Below, piece after piece: positions 1 to 9,895 of a stretch of DNA of 64,000 bases. The notes below the pieces were generated by a model. It was not told the DNA's origin and searched no databases. It was given only the letters and a program-made list of their open reading frames with translations. A program made the translations under genes and the position numbers. Position 1 is the first letter of the stretch. Every line of letters begins with the position of its first letter. Source of the DNA: Cryobacterium breve (GTDB lineage: Bacteria; Actinomycetota; Actinomycetes; Actinomycetales; Microbacteriaceae); the NCBI RefSeq assembly GCF_027594785.1, contig NZ_CP075584.1:1736001-1800000 (forward strand), read 5' to 3'.

Positions 1-380
1 CCATGATCCGCGCGCTCGGCGAACGGATGGCCGCGCAGGGAATCATCGAACCGGAGTACATCGACGGTGCGATCGAGCGCGAGCTGATGAGTTCGACGGC
101 GTTCACCGACAACCTCGCCGTGCCGCATTCGATGTCGATGACCGCGAACAGGACGTCGATCGCGATCGTGATCAACGACACCCCGATGGACTGGGGCGAG
201 GCGCGGGTCAACGTCGTCGCGCTCGTGGCATTCAGCGCCGCGGGACGCAAGAGCTTCCAGGACGTCTTCGACCAGTTCGTCGAGGTCTTCTCCGACCGCA
301 ACGACGTGCAACGGCTCGTCCGGAGGTCTGTCGACTTCGCATCCTTCATCGACGAGCTCGTGCACCTGATGGACCAGTAG
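1..380 (+). CDS. PTS EIIA type-2 domain, C-terminal end (5' cut by window edge)
   Basis: The visible 125 or more residues match a fructose/mannitol-type EIIA domain. The segment DNLAVPHSM holds the likely phospho-acceptor His, followed by the usual beta-strand IAIVIND and the segment VVALVAFSA. The reading frame is open to the window edge, so the start is missing. EIIA domains of this kind often form the last domain of PRD-containing BglG/LicR/MtlR-type antiterminators, where phosphorylation couples sugar uptake to gene control. The cellobiose-type IIB gene facing it from the other strand fits a beta-glucoside PTS regulator. A stand-alone EIIA cannot be excluded because the upstream part is not visible. 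Confidence 0.8.
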   Translation, partial: MIRALGERMAAQGIIEPEYIDGAIERELMSSTAFTDNLAVPHSMSMTANRTSIAIVINDTPMDWGEARVNVVALVAFSAAGRKSFQDVFDQFVEVFSDRNDVQRLVRRSVDFASFIDELVHLMDQ

Positions 381-399
381 CCCTCGCCGGCACCGGGAG

Positions 400-730
400 T
401 CAGGCGGGAAGTTCGGCCCAGCCGCGCGATTTGAACGCGTAGACGGCGAGGTCGAGTGCCTCGTCGCCGTTCTGGGACGCGAACACGGTGTCGGGCAGCA
501 GGGCGACGCCGACGCCGCGCTTGATCGCCTGCGCGCGAATCTTCTCGTAACGCGGGGCGAGGTACGGGCCGACGAGCAACACATCGATGGTGTCGAGTGA
601 CGCGGGGAGGTCGGATTCGCTGCCGGCGTGAACCGTCAGGCTCAAGGCCCCTGTCCTCACCGGTACGGCGCACTCGATGGGCGACGAAGGCGCTGGACGC
701 TCCGGCACCGCAAACTACGAGAATCCTCAT
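400..730 (-). CDS. PTS lactose/cellobiose-type IIB component, frameshifted
   Basis: The protein starts at the ATG at 730 and reads MRILVVCGAGASSAF, with the phospho-accepting Cys in the VCGAG loop typical of lactose/cellobiose IIB. It then shifts frame by one base near 644-645, where an extra T/A appears. After the shift it continues with IDVLLVGPYLAPRYEK and an ALLPDTVF segment to the stop at 400. Corrected length is about 109 residues, normal for the family. IIB takes phosphate from IIA and passes it to the sugar bound by IIC. No IIC is in the window. The gene converges on the EIIA gene with 19 bases between them. The indel may be a sequencing error, as in many genes here, or a real lesion. 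Confidence 0.72.
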
Positions 731-854
731 TGACCTGCTCATTTCTTCGACGGGCTCTGCCCACTTCCATCCTCCCGCTAATCGGGGTCTTTGGCTAGCG
801 GATGCCGCGTCGCGGCGCGCCGCTACCCCTCCCCCATTTCCTCCCCGTTCCACG

Positions 855-918
855 CCGCGAGAGTACGAATTCGGCCCTTAAAACCGTCGTTTAAAGGGCC
901 AAAAACGTACTCTCGCGG
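855..918. terminator. Long stem-loop between map and the PTS IIB gene
   Basis: Arms 855-867 and 906-918 are a perfect 13-bp inverted repeat (CCGCGAGAGTACG). Inside it a second, near-perfect pair (GGCCCTTAAA against TTTAAAGGGCC) lies at 873-882 and 890-900. It sits 47 bases past the map stop codon and could end that transcript. The nested structure also resembles a miniature palindromic repeat. No second copy of this sequence was seen in the window. Confidence 0.6.
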
Positions 919-965
919 AACGAACGCGCGCGTTGTGGGGCTGCTGAGCGCCAGGGCGGGAGGTG

Positions 966-1796
966 TTAGGGGATGGGGACGGGCGTGACGCCGAGCGGGG
1001 CGAGCTGGGCGGCTCCGCCGTCTTCGGCGGTGAGCACCCAGATGCCGTCCTTGTGCACGGCGACGCTGTGCTCCCAATGCGCGGCAGCGAGGCCGTCGCT
1101 CGTGGCAACCGTCCACTCGTCGTCCCGCACGAAGGTCTCGATCGATCCGAGAACGACCATCGGCTCGATCGCGACGACGAGCCCGGGCTTGACCTCTGGG
1201 CCCTTCTGGCGCACGCGGTAGTTGAACACGGGCGGGGCCTCGTGCATGGACCGGCCGATGCCGTGGCCGACGTAGTCGGTGAGGATTCCGTAGCTGCCCT
1301 GGGACTCGATGTAGTCCTCGATGGCGTCGCCGACCTCATTCAGGTAGCGCGCCTCGGCGAGGCGGGCGATGCCGTGCCAGAGCGACTGTTCGGTGACGTA
1401 ATTGAGCTTCTGGCGTTCGGCGACGACCTCCGGGCGCGTCGGGTCCGGGATCACGTAGCTGAACGCGGCGTCGCCGTTCCAGCCATCGAGGATCGCTCCG
1501 CTGTCGATGGACACGATGTCACCGGCGCCGAGAACCCGGCCACCGGGAATGCCGTGCACCACGTCGTCGTTCACGCTCGCACAGACTGTGTGGAAGTAGC
1601 CGTGCTCGAGCTTGAAGTTCGGCAGGCCTCCCCGGGCGACAATCGCGGCCTCGGCGGCCGCGTCGAGCTCGAGGGTCGTGACACCCGGCCGCATCAGCGC
1701 GCGGGCCGCGTCGAGGGACGCGGCGGTCGCGAGCCCCGGTGCGATCATCAGCCGCATCTGTGCCGGCGATTTGTAGATGGATCGACGTAGGCTCAT
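966..1796 (-). CDS. map: Type I methionine aminopeptidase
   Basis: This cytoplasmic metallo-enzyme removes the initiator Met from nascent proteins. The 276 residues contain all five expected metal-ligand regions: SIDSG (first Asp), NGDAAFSY (second Asp), GHGIGRSMHE (His), VAIEPM (Glu) and WEHSVAV (Glu). The substrate-site His lies in NDDVVHGIPG near residue 81. It follows adk by 22 bases and ends the secY-adk-map tail of the spc cluster. The usual next genes in many actinobacteria (infA, rpmJ, rpsM) do not follow; a stem-loop and PTS genes do. Confidence 0.97.
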   Translation of the reverse strand: MSLRRSIYKSPAQMRLMIAPGLATAASLDAARALMRPGVTTLELDAAAEAAIVARGGLPNFKLEHGYFHTVCASVNDDVVHGIPGGRVLGAGDIVSIDSGAILDGWNGDAAFSYVIPDPTRPEVVAERQKLNYVTEQSLWHGIARLAEARYLNEVGDAIEDYIESQGSYGILTDYVGHGIGRSMHEAPPVFNYRVRQKGPEVKPGLVVAIEPMVVLGSIETFVRDDEWTVATSDGLAAAHWEHSVAVHKDGIWVLTAEDGGAAQLAPLGVTPVPIP

Positions 1797-1818
1797 TGCC
1801 TGGTTCCCCGCAAACGGA

Positions 1819-2430
1819 TCAGGACGCGCTCGGTGCGTCCGGGTTGTCGACGGCGTGGAGCTCGCGCTCCGCGAGGGCGCTCAGAATGCGCTCGGTCACC
1901 GCGTCGACGGCACCGAGGCCGTCAACGGTGACAACGAGCCCGCGGGCCCCGTACACGTCGATAAGCGGAGCAGTCTGCTCCGAGTAAACCTCGAGCCGGT
2001 GACGGATGACGTCGGCCGTGTCGTCCGCTCGGCCCTGTTCGGCCGCGCGCTTGAGCAGACGGGCGACGACCTCGTCGGTGTCCGCTGAGATCTGGACGAC
2101 AACGTCGAGTGCGGCGCCGTCGGATTCGAGCATGCGGTCGAGCTCGTGCACCTGCTCGAGCGTGCGCGGGTACCCGTCGAGAAGGAAGCCGCCTGCGGCA
2201 TCCGCCTGAGCGAGACGGTCGGCCACGATCTCGTTCGTGAGGGAGTCGGGCACGTAGGCGCCCTTGTCCATGAAGGACTTGACCTTCAGGCCGAGTTCGG
2301 TCTTGTTCGTCACGTTGTACCGGAAGATGTCGCCGGTCGAGACGGCCGGGATTCCGAAGGCCGCGGCCAGGCGCACGGCCTGGGTGCCCTTGCCTGCGCC
2401 GGGCGGGCCGATCACGAGCAAGCGGGTCAT
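1819..2430 (-). CDS. adk: Adenylate kinase
   Basis: Adenylate kinase converts ATP plus AMP to two ADP and keeps adenylate pools balanced. The 203-residue protein has the P-loop [10 protein letters not shown] near residues 8-17, the AMP-site motif DGYPRT, and a short LID region without the four zinc Cys found in some Gram-positive enzymes. Its ATG overlaps the secY stop as ATGA, which implies translational coupling. The C-terminus has a short Ala/Asp-rich tail (DNPDAPSAS). Confidence 0.97.
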   Translation of the reverse strand: MTRLLVIGPPGAGKGTQAVRLAAAFGIPAVSTGDIFRYNVTNKTELGLKVKSFMDKGAYVPDSLTNEIVADRLAQADAAGGFLLDGYPRTLEQVHELDRMLESDGAALDVVVQISADTDEVVARLLKRAAEQGRADDTADVIRHRLEVYSEQTAPLIDVYGARGLVVTVDGLGAVDAVTERILSALAERELHAVDNPDAPSAS

Positions 2431-3750
2431 CGGAGGAGCCCTTCGTAGTGACGCTGCTGCAGCTGGGAGTCGATCTGCTTGACGGTCTCAAGGCCGACGC
2501 CGACGATGATCAGGATGCTGGCGCCACCGAACGGGAAGTTCTGATCGGCACCGATCACAGAGAATGCGATCAGCGGGAGCAGGGCGATCAACCCGAGGTA
2601 GAGCGCACCGGGCAGCGTCACCCGGGTGAGCACGAAGTCGAGGTACTCGGCCGTCGGGCGTCCCGCACGGATGCCGGGGATGAACCCGCCGTACTTCTTC
2701 ATGTTGTCGGCGACCTCTTCGGGGTTGAAGGTGATCGCGACGTAGAAGTAGGTGGAAGCCGACGATGAGCAGGAAGTACATCAGCATGTAGAGCGGGTGG
2801 TCGCCCTTGGTTAGGTTGTTCGTGACCCAGGACACCCACGCGGCGGGGGCCTGCCCGGCTGCGGGCTGGTTGAACTGCGCGATGAGGGCCGGCAGGTACA
2901 GCAGCGAGGATGCGAAGATCACGGGGACGACGCCGGCCATGTTGACCTTGATCGGGATGTAGGTGTTGTTGCCGCCGTAGGTTCGGCGTCCGACCATCCG
3001 CTTGGCGTACTGCACCGGGATGCGGCGTTGCGACTGTTCGACGAACACGACGGCCGCGACGACGAGCAGTCCGACCGCGATCACGATCAGGAAGGTGTCG
3101 AGGCCCTTCTGGTTCAGGATCGAGCCGAGGGAGTTCGGGAAGCGCGCCGCGATGGACGTGAAGATGAGGAGTGACATGCCGTTGCCGATGCCGCGCTCGG
3201 TGATGAGCTCACCCATCCACATGATGACGCCGGTGCCTGCGGTCATGGTGATGACCATGAGCATGATGGCGTACCAGGCGTCGTTGGTGATGAGCTGCGA
3301 GCACTCGGAGCTGGACGAGGTGCCGAACAGTGCACCGCTGCGGGCGACCGTGATGAGCGTCGTCGACTGGAGGATGCCGAGGGCGATCGTGAGATAGCGC
3401 GTGTACTGGGTGAGCGTGCTCTGCCCGGACGCGCCCTCTTTGTAGAGGGTCTCGAAGTGTGGGATGACCACGCGCAGCAGCTGCACGATGATCGAGGCCG
3501 TGATGTACGGCATGATGCCGAGCGCGAAGACCGACAGCTGCAGCAGCGCGCCACCGCTGAACAGGTTGACGAGTTCGTACAGGCCGCTGGTGCCCTGGTT
3601 CGCCGCGAGACACGCTTGCACGTTTCCGAAGTTCACAAAGGGAGAGGGGATGAACGAGCCCAGTCGGAACAGAGCCACGATACCGAGGCTGAATCCGATT
3701 TTCTTGCGAAGGTCGGGCGTGCGGAAGATCCGCGCTATGGCGCTGAACAA
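2427..3750 (-). CDS. secY: Protein translocase subunit SecY (one frameshift)
   Basis: SecY forms the membrane channel of the Sec translocon with SecE and SecG. The N-terminal part begins [20 protein letters not shown] and runs through eight or so hydrophobic segments. Near 2755 the frame changes and resumes as [18 protein letters not shown], then [13 protein letters not shown] and a final membrane helix. The sum is about 441 residues, the normal size. SecY is essential, so the single-base change is almost certainly an assembly error. It is separated from rplO by 94 bases without a gene and overlaps adk by four bases. Confidence 0.96.
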
Positions 3751-3844
3751 AAGGCCTCCAGTTACTAACGTGAAACGAGCCTGCCGGGGCCGCTATCGAA
3801 TGAACGATGGCGACGCCCGACAAGCTCGATCAGCGTCTACGGAC

Positions 3845-4390
3845 TTACTTGATTGAGCCACCCGCGGCGACGATCTTCTGCTCAGCTGAGCTGGAGACCT
3901 TGTCGACCGCAATGTTCAGTTTAACGGCAATTTCACCGTTACCGAGCACCTTGACTTTTTCGTTGTCGCGAACGGCGCCCTTGGCGACCAGGTCGGCGAT
4001 GGTGACATCGCCACCGTTCGGGTAGAGCTCGGCAAGACGGTCGAGGTTGACGACCTGGTACTCGACGCGGAACGGGTTCTTGAACCCGCGCAGCTTCGGG
4101 GTGCGCATGTGCAGAGGCATCTGCCCACCCTCGAAGCCGATGCGCACGTTGTAGCGTGCCTTGGTGCCCTTGGTGCCACGACCCGCGGTCTTACCCTTGG
4201 ATCCTTCACCGCGGCCGACGCGCATACGGTCCTTCTTCGAACCGGGAGCGGGGCGAAGGTGGTGGACCTTCAGCACCTGCTCGCGCTTCTCAGCGGGTGC
4301 AGTCTTCGCGGCGGCAGCCTTGGGGGCAGCCTTCTTTGCGGTGGCGGGCTTGGTTGCTGCCGTGGCGGCAGCGTCCTTCTCGTCAGCCAT
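3845..4390 (-). CDS. rplO: 50S ribosomal protein L15 with N-terminal extension
   Basis: L15 is a late-assembly protein of the large subunit. The conserved core begins at [20 protein letters not shown] near residue 40 and carries the Gly-rich [17 protein letters not shown] segment. Before it stand about 37 Ala/Lys/Thr-rich residues, giving 181 residues against the usual 145-150. The start is kept because the extension is in frame and the ATG overlaps the rpmD stop by one base. Confidence 0.97.
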   Translation of the reverse strand: MADEKDAAATAATKPATAKKAAPKAAAAKTAPAEKREQVLKVHHLRPAPGSKKDRMRVGRGEGSKGKTAGRGTKGTKARYNVRIGFEGGQMPLHMRTPKLRGFKNPFRVEYQVVNLDRLAELYPNGGDVTIADLVAKGAVRDNEKVKVLGNGEIAVKLNIAVDKVSSSAEQKIVAAGGSIK

Positions 4391-4572
4391 TAGTCAATCT
4401 CCTCGACCTTCACGAGGTGAGCAACCGTGTTGACATAGCCGCGGTTCTGCGAGTTGTCCTCGCGGATCACGACGGCGCCAATGCGCTTGAGACCCAGGCT
4501 GCGAAGCGTGTCGCGCTGGTTCTGCTTCTCACTAATTTTGGACTTGATCTGTGTCACTTTGAGGCGAGCCAT
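4390..4572 (-). CDS. rpmD: 50S ribosomal protein L30
   Basis: A 60-residue protein starting [17 protein letters not shown] with the signature [14 protein letters not shown] typical of bacterial L30. The start at 4572 gives a one-base overlap with the rpsE stop, and its own stop overlaps the rplO start by one base. A longer reading upstream is in frame but lies inside rpsE and has no support. Confidence 0.97.
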   Translation of the reverse strand: MARLKVTQIKSKISEKQNQRDTLRSLGLKRIGAVVIREDNSQNRGYVNTVAHLVKVEEID

Positions 4573-5282
4573 CAGGCACCTGCCTTTGCTGCCGCTGCTG
4601 CAGCAGCAGCCGCGGCGTCGGCGCGCAGGAAACGGGCCGGGGCCACGTCTTCGTACGCGAGGCCACGACGGGCGGCAACGGCACGCGGCTCTTCGAGCTG
4701 GTGCAGTGCCTCGACGGTGGCGTGGACGATGTTGATGGTGTTCGACGAACCGAGCGACTTGCTCAGGACGTCGTGGATGCCGGCGCATTCGAGCACGGCG
4801 CGGACGGGGCCACCCGCGATAACGCCGGTACCGGCAGCAGCGGGACGCAGCAGGACAACGCCGGCTGCGGCTTCGCCCTGGACGGGGTGCGGGATCGTCA
4901 GGCCGACGCGGGGAACGCGGAAGAAGTTCTTCTTCGCTTCCTCGACGCCCTTGGAGATAGCGGTCGGGACCTCGCGGGCCTTGCCGTATCCCACGCCGAC
5001 GAGTCCGTTGCCGTCACCGACGACGACGAGGGCGGTGAAGCTGAAGCGACGACCACCCTTCACCACCTTGGAAACGCGGTTGATGGTGACAACGCGCTCC
5101 AGGAACTGGCTCTTGTCGGCGTCGCGGCTGCCGCGATCCTTGTTCGGGTTGCGCTCACGGCCACCACGACGAGCCTCACGAGGCTCGTTCTGTGCCGGAG
5201 CGGTTGACGCAGCGGTTTCCACGGGTGCCTCAGCGGCCACCACGGTCTCCTTGGCTGCTGTGTTACTGGTTTCAGCGGTCAC
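4572..5282 (-). CDS. rpsE: 30S ribosomal protein S5 with extensions at both ends
   Basis: S5 takes part in decoding fidelity and mRNA unwinding at the ribosome entry. The core begins near [20 protein letters not shown] and includes [14 protein letters not shown] and [15 protein letters not shown]. About 65 charged, Ala/Thr-rich residues precede it and a run of Ala ends the protein (236 residues against about 170 in E. coli). The GTG start at 5282 overlaps the rplR stop as GTGA. Confidence 0.97.
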   Translation of the reverse strand: MTAETSNTAAKETVVAAEAPVETAASTAPAQNEPREARRGGRERNPNKDRGSRDADKSQFLERVVTINRVSKVVKGGRRFSFTALVVVGDGNGLVGVGYGKAREVPTAISKGVEEAKKNFFRVPRVGLTIPHPVQGEAAAGVVLLRPAAAGTGVIAGGPVRAVLECAGIHDVLSKSLGSSNTINIVHATVEALHQLEEPRAVAARRGLAYEDVAPARFLRADAAAAAAAAAAKAGA

Positions 5283-5649
5283 AGGTTCAATCCACCCTCT
5301 CGAGCTCCCTCGGCGATGGCAGCGACGCGTCCCGCGTACTTGCTGCCGCCACGGTCAAATACGACGGCGTCGATACCGGCGGCCTTCGCGCGCTCGGCGA
5401 CGAGTTCACCGACCTTACGGGCCTTGGCGGTCTTGTCACCATCGAAGGTGCGCATGTCCGTCTCGAGCGTGGATGCCGACGCAAGGGTGAAACCCTTGCT
5501 GTCGTCGACGACCTGCACGAAGACGTGGCGAGCTGAACGGGTGACGACGAGACGGGGACGAAGCTCCGTCCCAACGACCTTTTGCGAAGACGTGTGTGCC
5601 TGCGTCCGCGGGCAGCGGCCTTGCTCTTACCTCTAGTTCCGAGACCCAT
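5279..5649 (-). CDS. rplR: 50S ribosomal protein L18 (one frameshift)
   Basis: L18 binds 5S rRNA. The N-terminus reads [20 protein letters not shown], then the frame breaks in a run of four A (5580-5583 on the plus strand). One extra A restores [20 protein letters not shown] followed by [19 protein letters not shown] and the usual C-terminus [15 protein letters not shown]. Corrected length is 123 residues. The gene is essential, so this is a homopolymer error rather than a pseudogene. Two bases separate it from rplF. Confidence 0.95.
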
Positions 5650-5651
5650 GG

Positions 5652-6188
5652 TTACTTACCACTCTTTCCGGCCTTGCGGCGAACAATCTCGCCGGCGTAA
5701 CGCACACCCTTGCCCTTGTAGGGCTCAGGCTTGCGAATCTTACGGATGTTGGCGGCGACCTCGCCGACGGCCTGCTTGTCGATGCCACCGACCGTGAGGC
5801 GGTTGACGCCCTCGACGGTCAGGGTGATGCCGACGGGCGGCTCGATGAGGACCGGGTGCGAGAAGCCAAGGGCGAACTCGACCGCGGTGCCCTTCTGGGC
5901 GACGCGGTAACCGGTACCGACGATCTCGAGGCCCTTGGTGTAACCCACGGTCACCCCGATGATCTGGTTGGCGATCAGGGTGCGGGTCAGGCCGTGCAGC
6001 GAACGCGATGCGCGCTCGTCGTCCGGACGCGTGACGACAACGTGGCCGTCTTCAATCGACACCTGGATCGGGTTGGCGACGGTGAGCGCAAGCTCACCCT
6101 TCGGGCCCTTGACGCTGACGAGGCGGCCCTCAGTGGCAACCGTGACATCCGCGGGGATCGGGATGGGGAGTCTTCCAATACGTGACAT
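5652..6188 (-). CDS. rplF: 50S ribosomal protein L6
   Basis: L6 sits near the factor-binding site of the large subunit. The 178-residue protein begins [17 protein letters not shown] and carries the C-terminal signature [14 protein letters not shown] followed by a basic tail RRKAGKSGK. Length and both domains are normal. It follows rpsH by six bases within the spc operon. Confidence 0.98.
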   Translation of the reverse strand: MSRIGRLPIPIPADVTVATEGRLVSVKGPKGELALTVANPIQVSIEDGHVVVTRPDDERASRSLHGLTRTLIANQIIGVTVGYTKGLEIVGTGYRVAQKGTAVEFALGFSHPVLIEPPVGITLTVEGVNRLTVGGIDKQAVGEVAANIRKIRKPEPYKGKGVRYAGEIVRRKAGKSGK

Positions 6189-6194
6189 TGTCGA

Positions 6195-6593
6195 CTACCA
6201 CACGTAGGCGAGAACTTCTCCGCCTACGCCCTTCTTCTCGGCCTGACGGTCGGTGAGCAGACCGCTGGAGGTGGACAGGATGGCAACGCCGAGGCCACCG
6301 AGAACGGTGGGGATTTCGGTCGACTTTGCGTACACGCGCAGGCCGGGCTTGGAAACCCGCTTGATGCCGACGATGGAACGCTCGCGGTTCGGACCGAACT
6401 TGAGGTTCAGCGTGAGGGTCTTTCCGACCTCTGCATCCTTGACATCCCAGGCGGAGATGTAACCCTGCGCCTTGAGGATGTCTGCGATGTGCGCTTTGAG
6501 CTTGCTGTGCGGCATCGACACTGTGTCGTGGTACGCCGAGTTAGCGTTGCGCAGTCTGGTCAGCATGTCTGCGACCGGATCTGTCATTGTCAT
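6195..6593 (-). CDS. rpsH: 30S ribosomal protein S8
   Basis: S8 binds the central domain of 16S rRNA and in enterobacteria represses the spc operon. The 132-residue protein begins [18 protein letters not shown] and ends with the signature [20 protein letters not shown] 107-base gap with a strong stem-loop separates it from rplE upstream. No rpsN/rpsZ gene lies in that gap, so S14 must be encoded elsewhere. Confidence 0.98.
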   Translation of the reverse strand: MTMTDPVADMLTRLRNANSAYHDTVSMPHSKLKAHIADILKAQGYISAWDVKDAEVGKTLTLNLKFGPNRERSIVGIKRVSKPGLRVYAKSTEIPTVLGGLGVAILSTSSGLLTDRQAEKKGVGGEVLAYVW

Positions 6594-6655
6594 TTGTGGT
6601 GCCTTTCTCGCCTGGTTTCGTTCATCCGTTACACGGGTGACGACCTTGGTCGTGG

Positions 6656-6681
6656 TGGGGCTGGACGGTTGTCCAGCCCCA
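6656..6681 (-). promoter_or_regulatory. Strong stem-loop between rplE and rpsH
   Basis: An 11-bp perfect inverted repeat (TGGGGCTGGAC / GTCCAGCCCCA) with a GGTT loop lies just after the rplE stop in the direction of transcription. It lacks a U-rich tail. It may protect or process the mRNA, attenuate the downstream half of the spc operon, or be a protein-binding site. This is inference from structure only. Confidence 0.6.
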
Positions 6682-6700
6682 GGGTTAAAACTAGCCGGTA

Positions 6701-7301
6701 CTACTTGGTGTTCTCGGCCGTCTGGAAGGGGAAGCCAAGCGCCTTGAGCAGCGCACGGCCTTCTTCGTTGTTCTTGGCGGTCGTCACGATGGTGATGTCC
6801 ATACCGCGAAGACGGTCGATCCGGTCTTGGTCGATCTCGTGGAACATGACCTGCTCGGTGAGACCGAAGGTGTAGTTGCCCGCACCGTCGAACTGCTTGT
6901 CCGAGAGGCCGCGGAAGTCACGGATACGGGGAAGGGCGAGGCTCAGGAGCCGGTCCAGGAACTCCCACATGCGGTCGCCGCGAAGGGTGACGTGGGTTCC
7001 AATGGGCTGTCCTTCACGCAGTTTGAACTGCGCGATCGACTTGCGGGCCTTGGTGACCTGCGGCTTCTGGCCGGTGATCTTGGTCAGGTCCGAAACGGCG
7101 CCGTCCATGATCTTGCCGTCGCGATGCTGCCTCGCCGACACCCATGTTGACGACGATCTTCACGAGGTTCGGGATCTGGTGAACGTTCGTGAAACCGAGC
7201 TCGGTGGAGAGCTTGGCGGAGATCTCGTCGCGGTACTTCTGCTTGAGACGCGGCAGCGTCTTGACGGGCGCTTCGCCCGCTGCAACGATCGTGTCGGTCA
7301 T
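6701..7301 (-). CDS. rplE: 50S ribosomal protein L5 (one frameshift)
   Basis: L5 contacts 5S rRNA and the P-site tRNA. The first frame reads through [19 protein letters not shown] and NMGVGEAA. An extra base near 7124 then shifts the frame, and the remainder continues [20 protein letters not shown] to [10 protein letters not shown]. Removing one base gives 199 residues, slightly over the usual 180-190. Gene essentiality and the intact protein on both sides point to an assembly insertion. The start overlaps the rplX stop by one base. Confidence 0.95.
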
Positions 7302-7660
7302 CAGAGGTCCTTCCCTGACTTCTTGGCGTAACGGATGCGGACCGTCTTGGTGACGCCGTCCTTCGTTACCTCTTCGATGCGGACGCCGACGCGAGTCGGC
7401 TTCTTGGTCTCCGGGTCGACGATGGCCACGTTGGACACGTGGATCGGCGCCTCCATGGTCTCGATGCCGCCGGTCTTGGTGCCGCGCTGGGTCTGGCCGA
7501 CGCGAACGTGCTTCGTGACGAAGTTGATGCCCTCGACGAGGACCCGGTTCTTCTCCACGAGCACGGCGATGACCTTGCCCTGCTTGCCACGGTCGCCGCC
7601 GCGTGCCTGGCTGCGGCCGCTGATGACCTGTACGAGGTCACCCTTTTTGAGTCTGGCCAT
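7301..7660 (-). CDS. rplX: 50S ribosomal protein L24
   Basis: L24 starts large-subunit assembly. The 119-residue protein has an N-terminal KOW motif ([11 protein letters not shown], then [19 protein letters not shown]) and the conserved [11 protein letters not shown] segment. Length is a little above the usual 103-110 because of a short C-terminal extension. Three bases separate it from rplN. Confidence 0.98.
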   Translation of the reverse strand: MARLKKGDLVQVISGRSQARGGDRGKQGKVIAVLVEKNRVLVEGINFVTKHVRVGQTQRGTKTGGIETMEAPIHVSNVAIVDPETKKPTRVGVRIEEVTKDGVTKTVRIRYAKKSGKDL

Positions 7661-7663
7661 GAT

Positions 7664-8032
7664 TTAGATAACCTCCGGTGCCAGCGAGATGATCTTCATG
7701 AACTTCTTGTCGCGAAGCTCGCGACCGACCGGTCCGAAGATTCGGGTGCCCCGGGGGTCACCGTCGTTCTTCAAAATCACTGCGGCGTTCTCATCGAACT
7801 TGATGTACGAACCGTCTGGACGACGGGTCATCTTCTTGACGCGAACGACGACGGCCTTGACGACGTCGCCCTTCTTGACGTTTCCGCCCGGGATCGCGTC
7901 CTTGACGGTGGCGACGATGGTGTCACCGAGGCCTGCGTAACGACGACCGGAGCCACCGAGGACGCGGATGGTCAACAATTCCTTGGCACCCGTGTTGTCG
8001 GCAACCTTGAGTCGTGATTCTTGCTGAAGCAC
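7664..8032 (-). CDS. rplN: 50S ribosomal protein L14
   Basis: L14 forms an intersubunit bridge. The 122-residue protein begins [18 protein letters not shown] and carries the signature [17 protein letters not shown] and [15 protein letters not shown]. It is normal in length and highly conserved. The gap to rpsQ is 33 bases. Confidence 0.99.
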   Translation of the reverse strand: MLQQESRLKVADNTGAKELLTIRVLGGSGRRYAGLGDTIVATVKDAIPGGNVKKGDVVKAVVVRVKKMTRRPDGSYIKFDENAAVILKNDGDPRGTRIFGPVGRELRDKKFMKIISLAPEVI

Positions 8033-8065
8033 TTTTTATACCCTTCTATCAAGTAAGCGCGAGGC

Positions 8066-8365
8066 TTACTTGGCCTTCTCGAGGATCTCGACCAGGCGGA
8101 AGCGCTTGGTGGCGCTCAGCGGACGGGTCTCACTGATCAGGACCAGGTCGCCGACGCCGGCGATGTTCGCCTCGTCGTGGACCTTCAGCTTGGACGTACG
8201 GCGGATGACCTTGCCGTACAACGGGTGCTTCACGCGGTCTTCGACCTCGACAACGATGGTCTTGTCCATCTTGTCGCTGGTCACGTAGCCGCGCAGCGTC
8301 TTCCGGTAGCCGCGAACGAGAGCTTCTGCCTCGGCTGCGACGACCGTTTCGTCAGTCTTCGCCAT
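8066..8365 (-). CDS. rpsQ: 30S ribosomal protein S17
   Basis: S17 binds 16S rRNA early in assembly. The 99-residue protein has a roughly 20-residue N-terminal extension before the conserved [20 protein letters not shown]. It contains [21 protein letters not shown] and ends [10 protein letters not shown]. Two bases separate it from rpmC. Confidence 0.98.
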   Translation of the reverse strand: MAKTDETVVAAEAEALVRGYRKTLRGYVTSDKMDKTIVVEVEDRVKHPLYGKVIRRTSKLKVHDEANIAGVGDLVLISETRPLSATKRFRLVEILEKAK

Positions 8366-8367
8366 GA

Positions 8368-8711
8368 CTAGGCCTCCTTCGTTTCGACGGCCTCGGCGAC
8401 AGCATCCGTTTCGGATTCTGCAGCCTTGGGGGCCTTCTTGGGCTTCTTCTCTGCCTTGTCGGCCTTGACGGCCGCTTCGACCGGTGCGGGCGTCGGGCGA
8501 ATGCCCAACTCGCGCTCACGGAGAACCGTGTAGATACGAGCGATGTCGCGCTTGACCGCGCGGAGGCGGCCGTGGCTTTCGAGCTGGCCGGTGGCCGACT
8601 GGAAGCGCAGGTTGAACAGCTCTTCCTTGGCCTTCTTCAGCTCGTCGAACAGTCGTTCGTTTTCAAAAGTGTCGAGCTCGACTGAGGCGAGCTCCTTGGA
8701 TCCGATCGCCA

Positions 8712-8712
<1 letters not shown>
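8368..8712 (-). CDS. rpmC: 50S ribosomal protein L29 with long C-terminal extension
   Basis: L29 lies at the nascent-chain exit and contacts trigger factor and SRP. The core holds [20 protein letters not shown] and [18 protein letters not shown]. After residue 75 or so the protein continues with about 40 residues rich in Lys, Ala, Glu and Pro, for 114 residues against the usual 60-80. Its start overlaps the rplP stop by one base. Such extensions are common in Actinobacteria. Confidence 0.97.
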
Positions 8713-9131
<419 letters not shown>

Positions 9132-9133
9132 GG

Positions 9134-9895
9134 TTATGCCTCAACTCCTGCTGCAACCGGCGCCGCGGCCTCTGCGCGGGGCGCACGGCGGGGTCGGTCG
9201 TCACGACGCTCGGGGCGGGACGACTTAGCGTTGGCCTGCTCGCGGGCGAGTTCCTTGTTGGTGATGTCGCCCTTGTAGATCCAGACCTTCACGCCGATGC
9301 GGCCGAAGGTGGTCTTGGCTTCGTAGAAGCCGTAGTCGATGTTCGCACGCAGGGTGTGCAGTGGCACGCGTCCCTCGCGGTAGAACTCCGAGCGGCTCAT
9401 CTCAGCGCCGCCGAGACGACCGGACACCTGGATGCGAACACCCTTGGCGCCGGCGCGCTGGGCACCCTGCAGGCCCTTACGCATCGCGCGGCGGAAAGCC
9501 ACACGAGCGGAGAGCTGCTCTGCGATGCCCTGGGCAACGAGCTGGGCGTCAACTTCGGGGTTCTTGACCTCGAGGATGTTGAGCTGGATCTGCTTGCTCG
9601 TGAGCTTCTCGAGGTCGGAACGGATCCGCTCGGCCTCGGCGCCACGACGACCGATCACAATGCCCGGACGGGCGGTGTGAATGTCGACGCGGACGCGGTC
9701 ACGGGTGCGCTCGATCTCGATGCGCGAAACTCCCGCGCGGTCGAGGGTCGTGCTCAGCAGGCGGCGGATCTTGACGTCTTCAGCGACGAAGTCGCTGTAA
9801 CGCTGGCCCGGCTTCGTGCTGTCAGAGAACCAACGCGACACGTGGTCGGTCGTGATTCCCAGACGGAAGCCATACGGGTTTACTTTCTGACCCAT
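9134..9895 (-). CDS. rpsC: 30S ribosomal protein S3
   Basis: S3 lines the mRNA entry tunnel. The 253-residue protein begins [19 protein letters not shown] and includes a KH domain with the [15 protein letters not shown] loop and the C-terminal signature [18 protein letters not shown]. It ends in a basic, Arg/Ala-rich tail. The start overlaps the rplV stop by one base. Confidence 0.99.
   Translation of the reverse strand: MGQKVNPYGFRLGITTDHVSRWFSDSTKPGQRYSDFVAEDVKIRRLLSTTLDRAGVSRIEIERTRDRVRVDIHTARPGIVIGRRGAEAERIRSDLEKLTSKQIQLNILEVKNPEVDAQLVAQGIAEQLSARVAFRRAMRKGLQGAQRAGAKGVRIQVSGRLGGAEMSRSEFYREGRVPLHTLRANIDYGFYEAKTTFGRIGVKVWIYKGDITNKELAREQANAKSSRPERRDDRPRRAPRAEAAAPVAAGVEA

Noticed and set aside
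6594-6700. A missing rpsN/rpsZ (S14) gene between rplE and rpsH
   Set aside because: The gap is 107 bases and mostly hairpin; no S14-like zinc ribbon or start was found.
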